Source: Acidobacteria bacterium RBG_13_68_16 (GTDB lineage: Bacteria > Acidobacteriota > Thermoanaerobaculia > Thermoanaerobaculales > Thermoanaerobaculaceae). Taken from it: a stretch of 44,545 nt of DNA. Shown here piece by piece: positions 27,468-36,493 of the stretch. The DNA lies in contig MEKI01000102.1 in NCBI GenBank assembly GCA_001766905.1, positions 1 to 44,545 on the forward strand, in the 5' to 3' direction. A model generated the notes under the pieces. It saw only the letters and a program-made list of their open reading frames with translations. It had not been told where the DNA came from and did not search any database. Each line of letters opens with the position of its first letter. The first letter of the stretch is position 1. A program made the translations under genes and the position numbers.

Positions 27468-27959
27468 ATGCGCCTGTACCTGATCCGCCACGGGAAGGCC
27501 GTCACCGCCGAGATCGTCATGCCCGACAGCGAGCGGCCGCTGGTCGCCGAGGGTCGGAAGCAGGTGATGCGTCTCGCGCAGCGCTTGCAGGGTCTCGCCA
27601 TCCGCTGGAAGCTGATCCAGACCAGCCCCTTCGTCCGGGCGCGGGAGACGGCAGCCATCCTGCGCGAGGCCGGGCTCGCCCCTAAGGCGGAGCCCGTGGC
27701 AGAACTTGCGCCGGCCGGCGAGCTGACCGACTGGCTGCCCGCCCTTACCCAGTGGCGGGACGCTAAGAGTGGCGATCTCGCGGCCATCGGGCATTTCCCC
27801 AACCTCGCTCACTGGGCCGAGTCGCTGGCGTTCGGCGAGGCCCGCGGAAGGCTCGTCCTGAAGGCTGCCGGCGTCATCGCCCTCGAAATACCCCAGAGTG
27901 GCGCCCTGCTGGGCAACTGCGAACTCTTCTGGCTGAGCTCGCCGGCGCTTCTGCCCTGA
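27468..27959 (+). CDS. sixA: Phosphohistidine phosphatase SixA-like (histidine phosphatase superfamily)
   Basis: MRLYLIRHGKAV; SPFVRARETAAIL; GHFPNLAHW. An alternative GTG start lies at 27462. Confidence 0.85.
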   Translation: MRLYLIRHGKAVTAEIVMPDSERPLVAEGRKQVMRLAQRLQGLAIRWKLIQTSPFVRARETAAILREAGLAPKAEPVAELAPAGELTDWLPALTQWRDAKSGDLAAIGHFPNLAHWAESLAFGEARGRLVLKAAGVIALEIPQSGALLGNCELFWLSSPALLP

Positions 27960-27971
27960 TCTCGACCCTGA

Positions 27972-27998
27972 GGGCGGCCGTGAACGCTCCCATTTTTT
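27972..27998 (+). terminator. Possible intrinsic terminator after sixA
   Basis: Imperfect GC-rich inverted repeat GGGCG...CGCTCCC followed by ATTTTTT. Confidence 0.4.
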
Positions 27999-28061
27999 AC
28001 CTCCTCCAAACAACGGGAGACTGATCGGGCCGCGCCAAACGTCGGATGGTACCATCCTGAC

Positions 28062-29180
28062 ATGCTCAAGCTGACAGCCGTTGGCTGCATGCTCCTTGCC
28101 GGGGCGCCCCCGCTGTCGGCCGCGGAGAAACCAGCCGATTTCGACGCCGCGGCCGCGCAGCGCTTCGCCGACCTCGCACTCACCTGCGTGCACAGGCACT
28201 ACCCCAACAAGGTCGCCCACGTGCTCGCGAGTGATGCCGACGTCAAGCCGCCACGGGAGCTGACGCCGGCATTCTGCGGGTGCTTCGACTGGCACTCGGC
28301 CGTCCACGCGCACTGGCTGCTGGTTCGGCTCGTGCGCACTTTCCCCGACGCGCCGTTCGTGCCTGCTGCCCGCGTGGCCCTGGCCGAGAGCCTGACGCCG
28401 GAGCACATCACGGGGGAGGTCCGGTACCTCGAGGGGCCGGGCCGCTCGGACTTCGAGCGCCCGTACGGCTTCGCCTGGCTGCTGCAGCTCGCGGCCGAGT
28501 TGCACGAGTGGAACGACCCGCAGGCCCGGGAGTGGGCCCGCACGCTCGAACCGCTTGCGAGGGCGGCTGCCGCCCGCCTCGGGACGTGGCTGCCCAAGCT
28601 CTCCTATCCGATCCGGATAGGCGAGCACAGCCAGACCGCGTTCGCGTTCGCCCTCGTGCTGGACTGGGCGCGCGCGACCGGCAACGCGGAGATGGCGGCG
28701 CTGCTCGAGGAGCGCACCCGCCACTACTACCTCGCGGACCGCGATTGCCCGATGGCCTACGAGCCCTCGGGGCAGGACTTCCTCTCACCGTGCCTGGCCG
28801 AGGCCGACCTGGTGCGCCGCGTGCTGCCGCCGCCCGCGTTTGCCGCCTGGCTCGGTGCATTCCTCCCGCGCCTGCCGCTCGACGGGTCGAGCGCCTGGCT
28901 GCAACCTGCGGTCGTCACCGATCCCGCCGATGGCAAGCTCGCCCATCTCGACGGCCTTAACCTCTCGCGCGCCTGGATGCTCGAGGGGATCGCCGCCGGG
29001 CTGCCGAACGACGACCCCAGGATCCCCTCGCTGCGCGCAACTGCTGCCGCCCACCGCTCCTCCGGCGTCCGCGCGGTCACCGGTGAGCACTACGAGGGCG
29101 GTCACTGGCTCGGGAGCTTCGCGATCTACCTGGTTACCGGACGAGGGTTGCCGGCCAGGCCGGAAGCGGGTAAACGGTAA
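28062..29180 (+). CDS. DUF2891 family protein with signal peptide
   Basis: MLKLTAVGCMLLAGAPPLSAAEK; FCGCFDWHSAVHAHWLLVRLVRTFPDAP; FERPYGFAWLLQLAAELHEW; YEPSGQDFLSPCLAEADLVRRVL. Confidence 0.88.
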   Translation: MLKLTAVGCMLLAGAPPLSAAEKPADFDAAAAQRFADLALTCVHRHYPNKVAHVLASDADVKPPRELTPAFCGCFDWHSAVHAHWLLVRLVRTFPDAPFVPAARVALAESLTPEHITGEVRYLEGPGRSDFERPYGFAWLLQLAAELHEWNDPQAREWARTLEPLARAAAARLGTWLPKLSYPIRIGEHSQTAFAFALVLDWARATGNAEMAALLEERTRHYYLADRDCPMAYEPSGQDFLSPCLAEADLVRRVLPPPAFAAWLGAFLPRLPLDGSSAWLQPAVVTDPADGKLAHLDGLNLSRAWMLEGIAAGLPNDDPRIPSLRATAAAHRSSGVRAVTGEHYEGGHWLGSFAIYLVTGRGLPARPEAGKR

Positions 29181-29309
29181 AAGCGGAAAGGCAAAACAAA
29201 GAACTCCACCCGCGTGTGGCGTCCAGCGGGAAGAGGCACCCGTCGCCTCCCAGCCTTTTACTCTCTCCGTTTCCCTTTTTCGTTTCCCGTCTTCCCTTTT
29301 TCCGCCGTC

Positions 29310-30416
29310 TCATTGCCAGCGGAACAGTCGCAGGGCAACAGCGAAGCTGATGCCGCCCCAGAGGACCATGACCAGCAGCGCCGGCCAGTTCTCCGCCAAC
29401 GATGTGCCATCGTTGATCACCGCGCGAAGGGCATCGTTGAGGGCGGTCAGCGGAAGAACGCGGATGGCGGGCTGCACCGCCGCCGGGAACCGCTCATACG
29501 AGAAAAACGTCCCCGAGAACAGCCACATCGGGAGCTGGACGAGGTTCATCCACCCCGACACTCCCTCGATGGTGCGCGGGCGTGCGGCGACCAGAAGACC
29601 GACACCGGCGAAGGTGAGCGCCCCGAGAAGCGAAACCACCGCAAGGTCGAGCAGCGAGCCGTGCACCGCCACGCCGAAGAGCAGCCACCCGAACCCCACC
29701 ACGACGGCCACCTCAAGCACCAGCCCGACCAGGCGTGAGAGCATGAACGAGAGCAGGTAGTGCGAGCGCCGCATGGGGGTCGCCGCGAACCGTTTGAGGA
29801 GCTTACGCACGCGCGCCTGCACGACGGCAAACCCGAGCCCCCACATGCCGCTCCCCATCAGGTTGAGCCCCACGAGCCCCGGGATCAAGAAGTCGATGTA
29901 GCGGTTTCCCGGCAGCGCCACCCGCTCGTCCCGGGCAGAGAGCAGGTCCGGCCGCCCCAGTGCCCGCTGCAGCACATCGTCAGTGGCGAGGCGCGCCGCC
30001 CGCCCCTCCGCTCTCGTGGTGTCGTAGCGGTAGGTCACGGCCAGCGGCTCGCCGTTCGCGCCCGCCGCCACGGACACGCCCTCGACGACCAGGTCGACCT
30101 TGCCCGTGCGCAGGGCCCGGTCGGCCTTGTCGGCCGGCAGATCGATCACCGTCAGACCCGGGGATTCCCGCAGCATCGCGACGATTCGCGCCTCCCCCGG
30201 CATTCCGCTCCGCACCGCCACCCGTAGGGTGTCGACCGGCTTGGACCGGAATGCGATCCCAAGCGCCAGAGCCAGGAGTACCGGGAACACGAACACCCAG
30301 AACACCGCCTCCGGCTCGCGGAGGAACTCCAGCAAGCGGCTGCGGGTCAGCTCCACAAGTGGGTGAGCCCGGCGCGACTTTTGGCCGCCAGCCAGGGTCC
30401 GGCGCGGCTCACTCAT
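29310..30416 (-). CDS. ABC-2 type transporter permease
   Basis: ELTRSRLLEFLREPEAVFWVFVFPVLLALALGIAF; C-terminal multi-TM domain with PIRVLPLTALNDALRAV. Confidence 0.9.
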   Translation of the reverse strand: MSEPRRTLAGGQKSRRAHPLVELTRSRLLEFLREPEAVFWVFVFPVLLALALGIAFRSKPVDTLRVAVRSGMPGEARIVAMLRESPGLTVIDLPADKADRALRTGKVDLVVEGVSVAAGANGEPLAVTYRYDTTRAEGRAARLATDDVLQRALGRPDLLSARDERVALPGNRYIDFLIPGLVGLNLMGSGMWGLGFAVVQARVRKLLKRFAATPMRRSHYLLSFMLSRLVGLVLEVAVVVGFGWLLFGVAVHGSLLDLAVVSLLGALTFAGVGLLVAARPRTIEGVSGWMNLVQLPMWLFSGTFFSYERFPAAVQPAIRVLPLTALNDALRAVINDGTSLAENWPALLVMVLWGGISFAVALRLFRWQ

Positions 30417-31326
30417 CGCGCAGCGCCCTCCCCGTCAGGTGGACGAACACGTCCTCGAGCGTCGCCTGGTGCGTCGTGAGGCTTTCCAGAACGAGGCCAC
30501 GCCGCTCCAGCTCCGAGAGCAGGGCAGGCATCATCTCCCCCATCCGCCGCACACCCAGTCGAAAGCTGCCCTGCTTCCCCGCGACGCTGCCGACCCCGGG
30601 AAGCGTTGCGAGCGCTGAGGGGTCGAGGTCTCCGCGCAGCTCGAACTGCACGATCTGCTCCGCCCCCAGCGAGGCCACCAGCGCAGCGGGGCGGTCCAAG
30701 GACAGGATCGTGCCGTGGTCCATGATGGCTACCCGGTCGCAGAGCCGCTCCGCCTCCTCCATGTAGTGCGTCGTGAGCAGCACCGTGCCACCGCTCTCAA
30801 CGAACGCCTCCACCACCTCCCAAACGTTGAGGCGGGCCTGCGGGTCGAGACCGGTCGTGGGTTCATCTAGGAAGAGAAGTTCGGGGTCGCTCACCAGTGC
30901 ACAGGCGAGGGCCAGGCGCTGCTTCTGCCCCCCCGAAAGCTTTCCGACGCGCGCCTGGCGCTTGTCCTCGAGCCCCACCGTTCGGATGACCTCCTCCACG
31001 GGTCGGGCACGCGAGAAAAAGCTGGCGAACAGCCGCAGGGTCTCGCCGACGGTCAGCTTCTCGGCGAGCTGCGTCTCCTGGAGCTGTACACCCAGGCGCT
31101 CGCGCAGGTTGTGATCATGCCCGGTGCCCCACCGGTAACCGAGCACGTCCACCGACCCCTCGTCAGGCGCGGTGAGTCCTTCGAGGATCTCGACGGTCGT
31201 CGTCTTGCCGGCCCCATTCGGGCCCAGCAGTCCGAAGCACTCACCCGGCCGCACCGCAAGGTCGATCCCCGCGACCGCCACCAGGTCTTCATATCGCTTC
31301 ACCAGGCCGGTGCAGCGAACCGCCAT
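30409..31326 (-). CDS. ABC-2 exporter ATP-binding protein
   Basis: LLGPNGAGKTTTVEILEGL (Walker A); KLSGGQKQRLALACALVSDPELLFLDEPTTGLDP. Start chosen at MAVRCTGLVKRYEDL; upstream MKMQP (31380) is possible. Confidence 0.94.
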   Translation of the reverse strand: MAVRCTGLVKRYEDLVAVAGIDLAVRPGECFGLLGPNGAGKTTTVEILEGLTAPDEGSVDVLGYRWGTGHDHNLRERLGVQLQETQLAEKLTVGETLRLFASFFSRARPVEEVIRTVGLEDKRQARVGKLSGGQKQRLALACALVSDPELLFLDEPTTGLDPQARLNVWEVVEAFVESGGTVLLTTHYMEEAERLCDRVAIMDHGTILSLDRPAALVASLGAEQIVQFELRGDLDPSALATLPGVGSVAGKQGSFRLGVRRMGEMMPALLSELERRGLVLESLTTHQATLEDVFVHLTGRALRDE

Positions 31327-31676
31327 GGGGGTACTGTCTCCCCCGCTGGCAGCGGTGCTCGTCCGCGGTTGCATCTTCATCGTTACCCCAAAGACCATCG
31401 GTGGCGGCCGGCGTCCCCTCACCGACGCCGCCACTCTTTGTGCAACCTGCAAAGCATACCCGAGCCGCCAGCCGCAGCCCGAACACGCTCGTTCGGGAGC
31501 AACGGCTCGTTCGAATGTAACCTGCGTCACCGCCTCTGTCGCCTCGCGTGCCCTCCCGTCCCGCACATCCTTCCGGCTTCGTATACTTGTAGGCGAACCC
31601 GCCGCGCAGCGGTTTCGACCGTCGGACCTGCAGACGGGCGACGGGGCCCCACGCGGGGCACCGGGAGGAGGACAGC

Positions 31677-32750
31677 ATGCTCACATCAAAAGGAGTGCGG
31701 CCCGGCCGCGCCGCGGGCCTTGCCGTCATGATGGCGGTCGCCGCATCGGCCGCCGCAGACTCACTGACAATCACGCCGGACCCGAACCCGGCACCGGCCG
31801 GAGTCGCAGTCACGTTCAGCATCGACGCCAAGGTGCGGAGCGACGTCGACTCGGTGACGTTCGACTTTGCGGACGGTGGGTCCGGCAAGATCGAGTACAC
31901 CACGGGGTGTGCCATTCTCGGCGGCTGTAGCACCATCGCACATTCGTACGCCGGACCGGGACTCTACACCGTGACGGCCTCCGGAACCATCAGCGGTCAG
32001 GCCGTCAGCGGCACGGCCCAGATCACCATCACCTCCAGCACCGCAGACACCGAGCTTTACGTACCAACTGGGGCCCACCTCACCGGGTTCAAGAACGTGA
32101 ACTGGAGAACTGACCTCGAGATCCACAACCCAGGAACGCACCGTGTCAGCTACATCATCGCCCTCCTGCTTCGCGATCAGGACAACAATCTCCCGACCTT
32201 TAAGGGCACTTTTCTTCTCGACGCCAGACGGAGTGCTCGGTACAACGATCTCCTGTATGCGACCTTCGGCTTCTCGGGCGCGGCGGCGATTCGCCTGACC
32301 CCTATCGACGGCCCCATCATTGTGACCAGCCGCACGTACAATCAGGTCCCCACAGGCACCTACGGCCAGTCGGTCCCGACGATCGCGCGATCGCAGGCGA
32401 TCGCGTTCAGCCAGGACGCCCGAATGATCGCGCTCTCCCACGATCCGACGCTGGCGGCCGGGTATCGAACCAATCTGGGTTTCGTCAACGCGAGCCCCGC
32501 GCAGATTCGCGTCGAAGCGGAGTTCTACCTGGCCACGGGTGTCCCCTTGGGTGAGAGGACCTACGATCTCCAAGCGTTTGGATTCCGCCAGATCGACAAG
32601 GCGTTCGAGCAGGTCACCGCCGATCCGGTGGATGACGGGTACATCGTGGTGCGCACCACGACGCCCGGGGCGAAGTTCTTCGCCAACGCGGTGGTGGTAG
32701 ACAATCTCACCGGCGACCCGACCTACGTGGACGCGGTAATTCCGGAGTAG
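31677..32750 (+). CDS. Secreted protein with PKD/Ig-like N-terminal domain and lineage-type C-terminal domain
   Basis: Signal-like N-terminus; PDPNPAPAGVAVTFSIDAKVRSDVDSVTFDFADGGSGK...; C-terminal LYVPTGAHLTGFKNVNWRTDLEIHNPG. SD GGGAGGAGG. Confidence 0.75.
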   Translation: MLTSKGVRPGRAAGLAVMMAVAASAAADSLTITPDPNPAPAGVAVTFSIDAKVRSDVDSVTFDFADGGSGKIEYTTGCAILGGCSTIAHSYAGPGLYTVTASGTISGQAVSGTAQITITSSTADTELYVPTGAHLTGFKNVNWRTDLEIHNPGTHRVSYIIALLLRDQDNNLPTFKGTFLLDARRSARYNDLLYATFGFSGAAAIRLTPIDGPIIVTSRTYNQVPTGTYGQSVPTIARSQAIAFSQDARMIALSHDPTLAAGYRTNLGFVNASPAQIRVEAEFYLATGVPLGERTYDLQAFGFRQIDKAFEQVTADPVDDGYIVVRTTTPGAKFFANAVVVDNLTGDPTYVDAVIPE

Positions 32751-32754
32751 CGGG

Positions 32755-34107
32755 TCAACTCGCCGGCCGAGCAAGCTTTACGGCTTCGAGGCGCTCCATG
32801 AAGGGCGCGTTGACCGCGCGTGCCTCCGCGAGCACCTCCTCCGCCTGCTCCCGCGCCCCCCCAGCCTGGAGCGCCCGAGCCAGGACAAAGCGGTTGATGA
32901 GCTTGAAGAGCCCGGGACCGAGCTCACGGTAGGCCATGCCCTTGTCGGCGACGCGGAAACGTTCGACAGCTTCGGTTGCATTGCCCTGCGAGAGGAGGAG
33001 GGCCCCTTCCATGTGCGCGAGAAGGGCCTCCACGTAGCGCCTCGACGGTACGGCCGCTGGCAACTTCGCCAGCGCGCCATGCCTCTCCGCGACGAGGGCC
33101 TCGGCTTCGGCCCGTCGTCCGGTCGCCAGGGCCGCCCACAGCTTGAGCACGTTGTCGCTGACGTCCTCTGAGGCGCAGGCGGCTTGCTCGGCATTCCACA
33201 CGCCCTGCCAGTCGCTCGCCAGAAACGGCGGAAACACCGCCGCCTGGCAGCGCATCGCCTTGAGCATGTAGGCGGGGCACGCGTCGACCTTCTCCGCGCG
33301 GGCCAGAGCAGCCCCGGCTTCCTCGGGCCGCCCGGCCATCAGTGCGAGGTTCGCCAGGTGCTGGTACGAGGCGCAGAAGTCCGGCCTCATACGGAGCGCC
33401 TCCTCAAGCTCGCGTTTGGCGTCGTCGTACCGACCGGTGAGGATCAGCAGCTCGCCGAGCGAATCGTGAGGGTTGGCCTGGTCCGGCGCAATGTACCGGT
33501 AGGTCTCGAACATCCTTTTTGATTCGGCGAAGCGCCCCAGCCCCATTTCGAGGTACCCGAGTTGGTTGTAGGCCATCACGCGGTTGGGCGCGACCTCCAG
33601 GAGGCGCGTCAGGAGCCGCCTGGACTCCGGCCAGTCGTGCCGGGCCGCAGCGAGGTTGGCCAGACCCTCCAGAACAAACGGGTCGTCCGGCCTCTTTGCC
33701 GCGTACTCCTCCAGGGCCTTCTGGGCTCTCGCGGGGTCCTTTGTGTAGTCGGCGAGGGTGGACGTGATCAGGAAACGCTCGCGGTCCGTCACCTTGGATA
33801 GGTCCGCCTTCTGCAGCTCCGCGACGAGCTTCTTGATCTCCGGGTCGCTGGACGGGTGCTGCTTGCTGACGAGGAGGAAACGCTTGGCGACCACGAACTG
33901 CGGGTCCGACTCGACGGCCTTCTCGAAACGTCTGGCCGCCTCGTTGTAGTAGATCCTCTGGAGGGAATCCAGCCCCTCTTGGAACTCCGCCAGCGCCTGC
34001 GGGGAGGTGGTGGTCCACTCCGGCTTTCGAGCAGGGAGCATCAGGAGCGCAGCGGCCACCGCCACCAACAGCAGCACGCCTACCAACGCGAGTATCTTGA
34101 CCTTCAC
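32755..34107 (-). CDS. Membrane-anchored tetratricopeptide repeat protein
   Basis: GTG start at 34107 after GGAGG; MKVKILALVGVLLLVAVAAALLML anchor; TPR-like LAEFQEGLDSLQRIYYNEAARRFEKAVESDPQFVVA, MAYNQLGYLEMGLGRFAESKRMFETYRYIAPDQANP. Confidence 0.85.
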   Translation of the reverse strand: MKVKILALVGVLLLVAVAAALLMLPARKPEWTTTSPQALAEFQEGLDSLQRIYYNEAARRFEKAVESDPQFVVAKRFLLVSKQHPSSDPEIKKLVAELQKADLSKVTDRERFLITSTLADYTKDPARAQKALEEYAAKRPDDPFVLEGLANLAAARHDWPESRRLLTRLLEVAPNRVMAYNQLGYLEMGLGRFAESKRMFETYRYIAPDQANPHDSLGELLILTGRYDDAKRELEEALRMRPDFCASYQHLANLALMAGRPEEAGAALARAEKVDACPAYMLKAMRCQAAVFPPFLASDWQGVWNAEQAACASEDVSDNVLKLWAALATGRRAEAEALVAERHGALAKLPAAVPSRRYVEALLAHMEGALLLSQGNATEAVERFRVADKGMAYRELGPGLFKLINRFVLARALQAGGAREQAEEVLAEARAVNAPFMERLEAVKLARPAS

Positions 34108-34213
34108 CTTGCCTCCAGGGTAGCCCGTTCCCCGCGCCTCCCGTCGGGTCGCGCCGGGCACACCGCCCCCTCATGCTTGATACGTACGGCCGCGGAGGGG
34201 GTTTCGCTCCGGC

Positions 34214-35884
34214 TCACCGGGACCCCTCCGAGAGGCGTCGCCGCGGGTACGGCGATGCGCGGAGGACGGGGAGCTCCAGCCGCGACGGGTGCCCTCCCCC
34301 GACCAGAAGCACGGGCCGTGCGATCGCGCCCTGGGAGGGCACGTTGAGGTCGCGGCCGTCGTTGGGGTTGACCTCAAACCGGGGTGCGTTGGAGCCGGAG
34401 ACATCGATACGCACGCGGTGGCCGCCCGCAAAGGCCAGCGCCGTGGACCACAGGTCCACAACCAACTCCGTCGGCACGCCGGGGGTCAGGAAGCACTGCC
34501 GGTCGTCGCCACAGCGCATGCGGGCGCGCTGGATCCCATCCGCCACCAGCATCGAGCGCCCGTCTGGATAGACGTCGGTGAGGCGCACCGTGAGGTCGAG
34601 GTCGGGCGTGTCGGGGCGAACCCACAGCCGGCAGCGCACTCGCCCGACCACGGTCATCGGCGAGGTCAGGGGTGCCGTAGTGAAGGTGACGACGTCGCCG
34701 CGCCCTTCGATTGGGCGCTGGTCGTAGGGACCGGCCTCGCTGCTGAGTTCCTGGCCGCCCGTGGTGGGCACCGGATGGCTTGGGTCCGTAACCAGCTCAA
34801 GCTCACCTTCCGACGAGCGCGCCGACGAGAGGCCGTGGCCGATATCCAGGTACAACGACACCTTCGAGGCCGGGGGCGGCCAATCCAGCAGCTCAAGCCA
34901 GACGTTCCCGGGCGCACCCGGCTCCCCTGCGGCACCCATCAGGTACACCCTGACGTTCGGCCAGCGCGCAACCCCAGGTTTTCCGCCCTTGAGCCAAAAG
35001 TCAAACCAGTCTCGGACCATCGAGTACATCTGGGTGAGGTAGATCGCGTTGGCCGGGAACGTGATCTGGCCGGCGGTGTTTCCAAAGGTGCCGTAGTGCG
35101 TCCAAGGGCCAATGATCACCTTCTGCCTCCCGAGCGCCCCCGGTCCGCCCCGGTGCTGGAAGCTCGTGAACGCGTCGAGGGTACCCTGCAGGAAGATGTC
35201 GAACCAGCCGCCGACGTGGAGCGCCGGAACGTTCACTTCGTCCACCCTCGGGAGGACCGCGAATGCCTCCCACCACGCGTCCCACAGGCGGTGGATCTTG
35301 AGCTGCTCGAAGATGTCCAGCGCCTCGTGGCCGGCGAGCCACCCGTGGGTGAGGGCGTAGCGCAGCGCGCCTCCCTGGTAGACGGCGTCGTGGTAGAAGT
35401 CCGCCGTGCCGACGATCGGGACCATGCACTTCAGCACCCGGGGCGAACCGGGGGCAAGGGCGTATTGCGCCATCCCGAGCGCGGAGGCGCCGAAGGTGCC
35501 CACGTTGCCGTCGCACCACCACTGCGAGCCGATCCACTCCAGCGTGGCGCGGCCATCCGCACCCTCGTCGACGTAACCCGTGTACCGGCCGCCCGAAGCG
35601 CCTTTCCCCCGCTCGTCCTGCCCGACGCAGACGTACCCCCACACGTTGAAGAGGAGGCATGAGTCCTTGATGGTGTTGGAGTCCTTCCCGTACGGGGTGC
35701 GCTGGAGGACCACCGGCCACGGGCCGAAGCCGGCGCCAATCGGCAGGTAGACGTCGGTGGCGAGGGAGGTGCCGTCCGGCGCGGGCACAGAGGTTGTAAA
35801 CGTCTGCGCCACGCACGGCGCCTCCAGCAAGGCCGCGAACACCACTGCCAGCGCAGTGACACGGCAGGACGAGGGTGGGCGCAC
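34214..35884 (-). CDS. CocE/NonD family secreted hydrolase (X-Pro dipeptidyl-peptidase/cocaine esterase-like)
   Basis: FTTSVPAPDGTSLATDVYLPIG; VVLQRTPYGKD; GYVCVGQDERGKGASGG; VGTFGASALGMAQYALA. GTG start at 35884 followed by a signal peptide. Confidence 0.88.
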   Translation of the reverse strand: MRPPSSCRVTALAVVFAALLEAPCVAQTFTTSVPAPDGTSLATDVYLPIGAGFGPWPVVLQRTPYGKDSNTIKDSCLLFNVWGYVCVGQDERGKGASGGRYTGYVDEGADGRATLEWIGSQWWCDGNVGTFGASALGMAQYALAPGSPRVLKCMVPIVGTADFYHDAVYQGGALRYALTHGWLAGHEALDIFEQLKIHRLWDAWWEAFAVLPRVDEVNVPALHVGGWFDIFLQGTLDAFTSFQHRGGPGALGRQKVIIGPWTHYGTFGNTAGQITFPANAIYLTQMYSMVRDWFDFWLKGGKPGVARWPNVRVYLMGAAGEPGAPGNVWLELLDWPPPASKVSLYLDIGHGLSSARSSEGELELVTDPSHPVPTTGGQELSSEAGPYDQRPIEGRGDVVTFTTAPLTSPMTVVGRVRCRLWVRPDTPDLDLTVRLTDVYPDGRSMLVADGIQRARMRCGDDRQCFLTPGVPTELVVDLWSTALAFAGGHRVRIDVSGSNAPRFEVNPNDGRDLNVPSQGAIARPVLLVGGGHPSRLELPVLRASPYPRRRLSEGSR

Positions 35885-35993
35885 GCTCTCTCCCCCACAC
35901 CATCCTAGCCGATCCCCTCCACTGGACCCGCTCGCGCCGGTCTTTCTCCCGAGGCCTCCGAGGGTTAGAGTGGCCGGGCGCAGGGAGGTGTTC

Positions 35994-36485
35994 ATGATCC
36001 GCACCATCGCCGACTTCGAGGCGATCTGGAAGAACGAGAGTGAGATCACGGCGGGGGTCTTGGCGGCCGTGACCGACGCCTCGCTGGCCCAGCGCGTTAC
36101 CCCCAACGACCGCACGCTCCGCGACATGGCCTGGCACATCGTTGCAACGATCGCCGAGATGATGGGACGCACGGGGCTCGCGATCGAGGGCTTGGACGCA
36201 GATGCCCCGGCCCCTGCTTCGGCGGAGGCGATCCGCGATGCCTACGTGCGGGTGGCGTCCTCGCTGTTGGAGCGGCTTCGGCGCACCTGGACCGACGAGA
36301 CCCTCACCGTGGAGGACGATATGTACGGTGAGCGCTGGCCGCGAGGCGCGACCCTGCTGGCGCTGGTCGTCCACCAGACCCACCACCGCGGCGCGATGAC
36401 CGTGCTGATGCGGCAGGCGGGACTCGTCGTCCCGAATATCTACGGCCCAAACCGCGAGCAGAGCGAGTCGTTGGGCCTCGGCTGA
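35994..36485 (+). CDS. DinB family protein
   Basis: LRDMAWHIVATIAEMMGRTGL; LALVVHQTHHRGAMTVLMRQAGL (metal-binding His pattern). Confidence 0.85.
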   Translation: MIRTIADFEAIWKNESEITAGVLAAVTDASLAQRVTPNDRTLRDMAWHIVATIAEMMGRTGLAIEGLDADAPAPASAEAIRDAYVRVASSLLERLRRTWTDETLTVEDDMYGERWPRGATLLALVVHQTHHRGAMTVLMRQAGLVVPNIYGPNREQSESLGLG

Positions 36486-36493
36486 TTCGCGCG

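Noticed and set aside
27399-28724. 441-aa minus-strand ORF
   Set aside because: Spans antisense of sixA and DUF2891 and the intergenic region between them; composition is shadow-like.
34289-35662. 457-aa plus-strand ORF
   Set aside because: Antisense to the CocE-type hydrolase, which has signal peptide and catalytic motifs.
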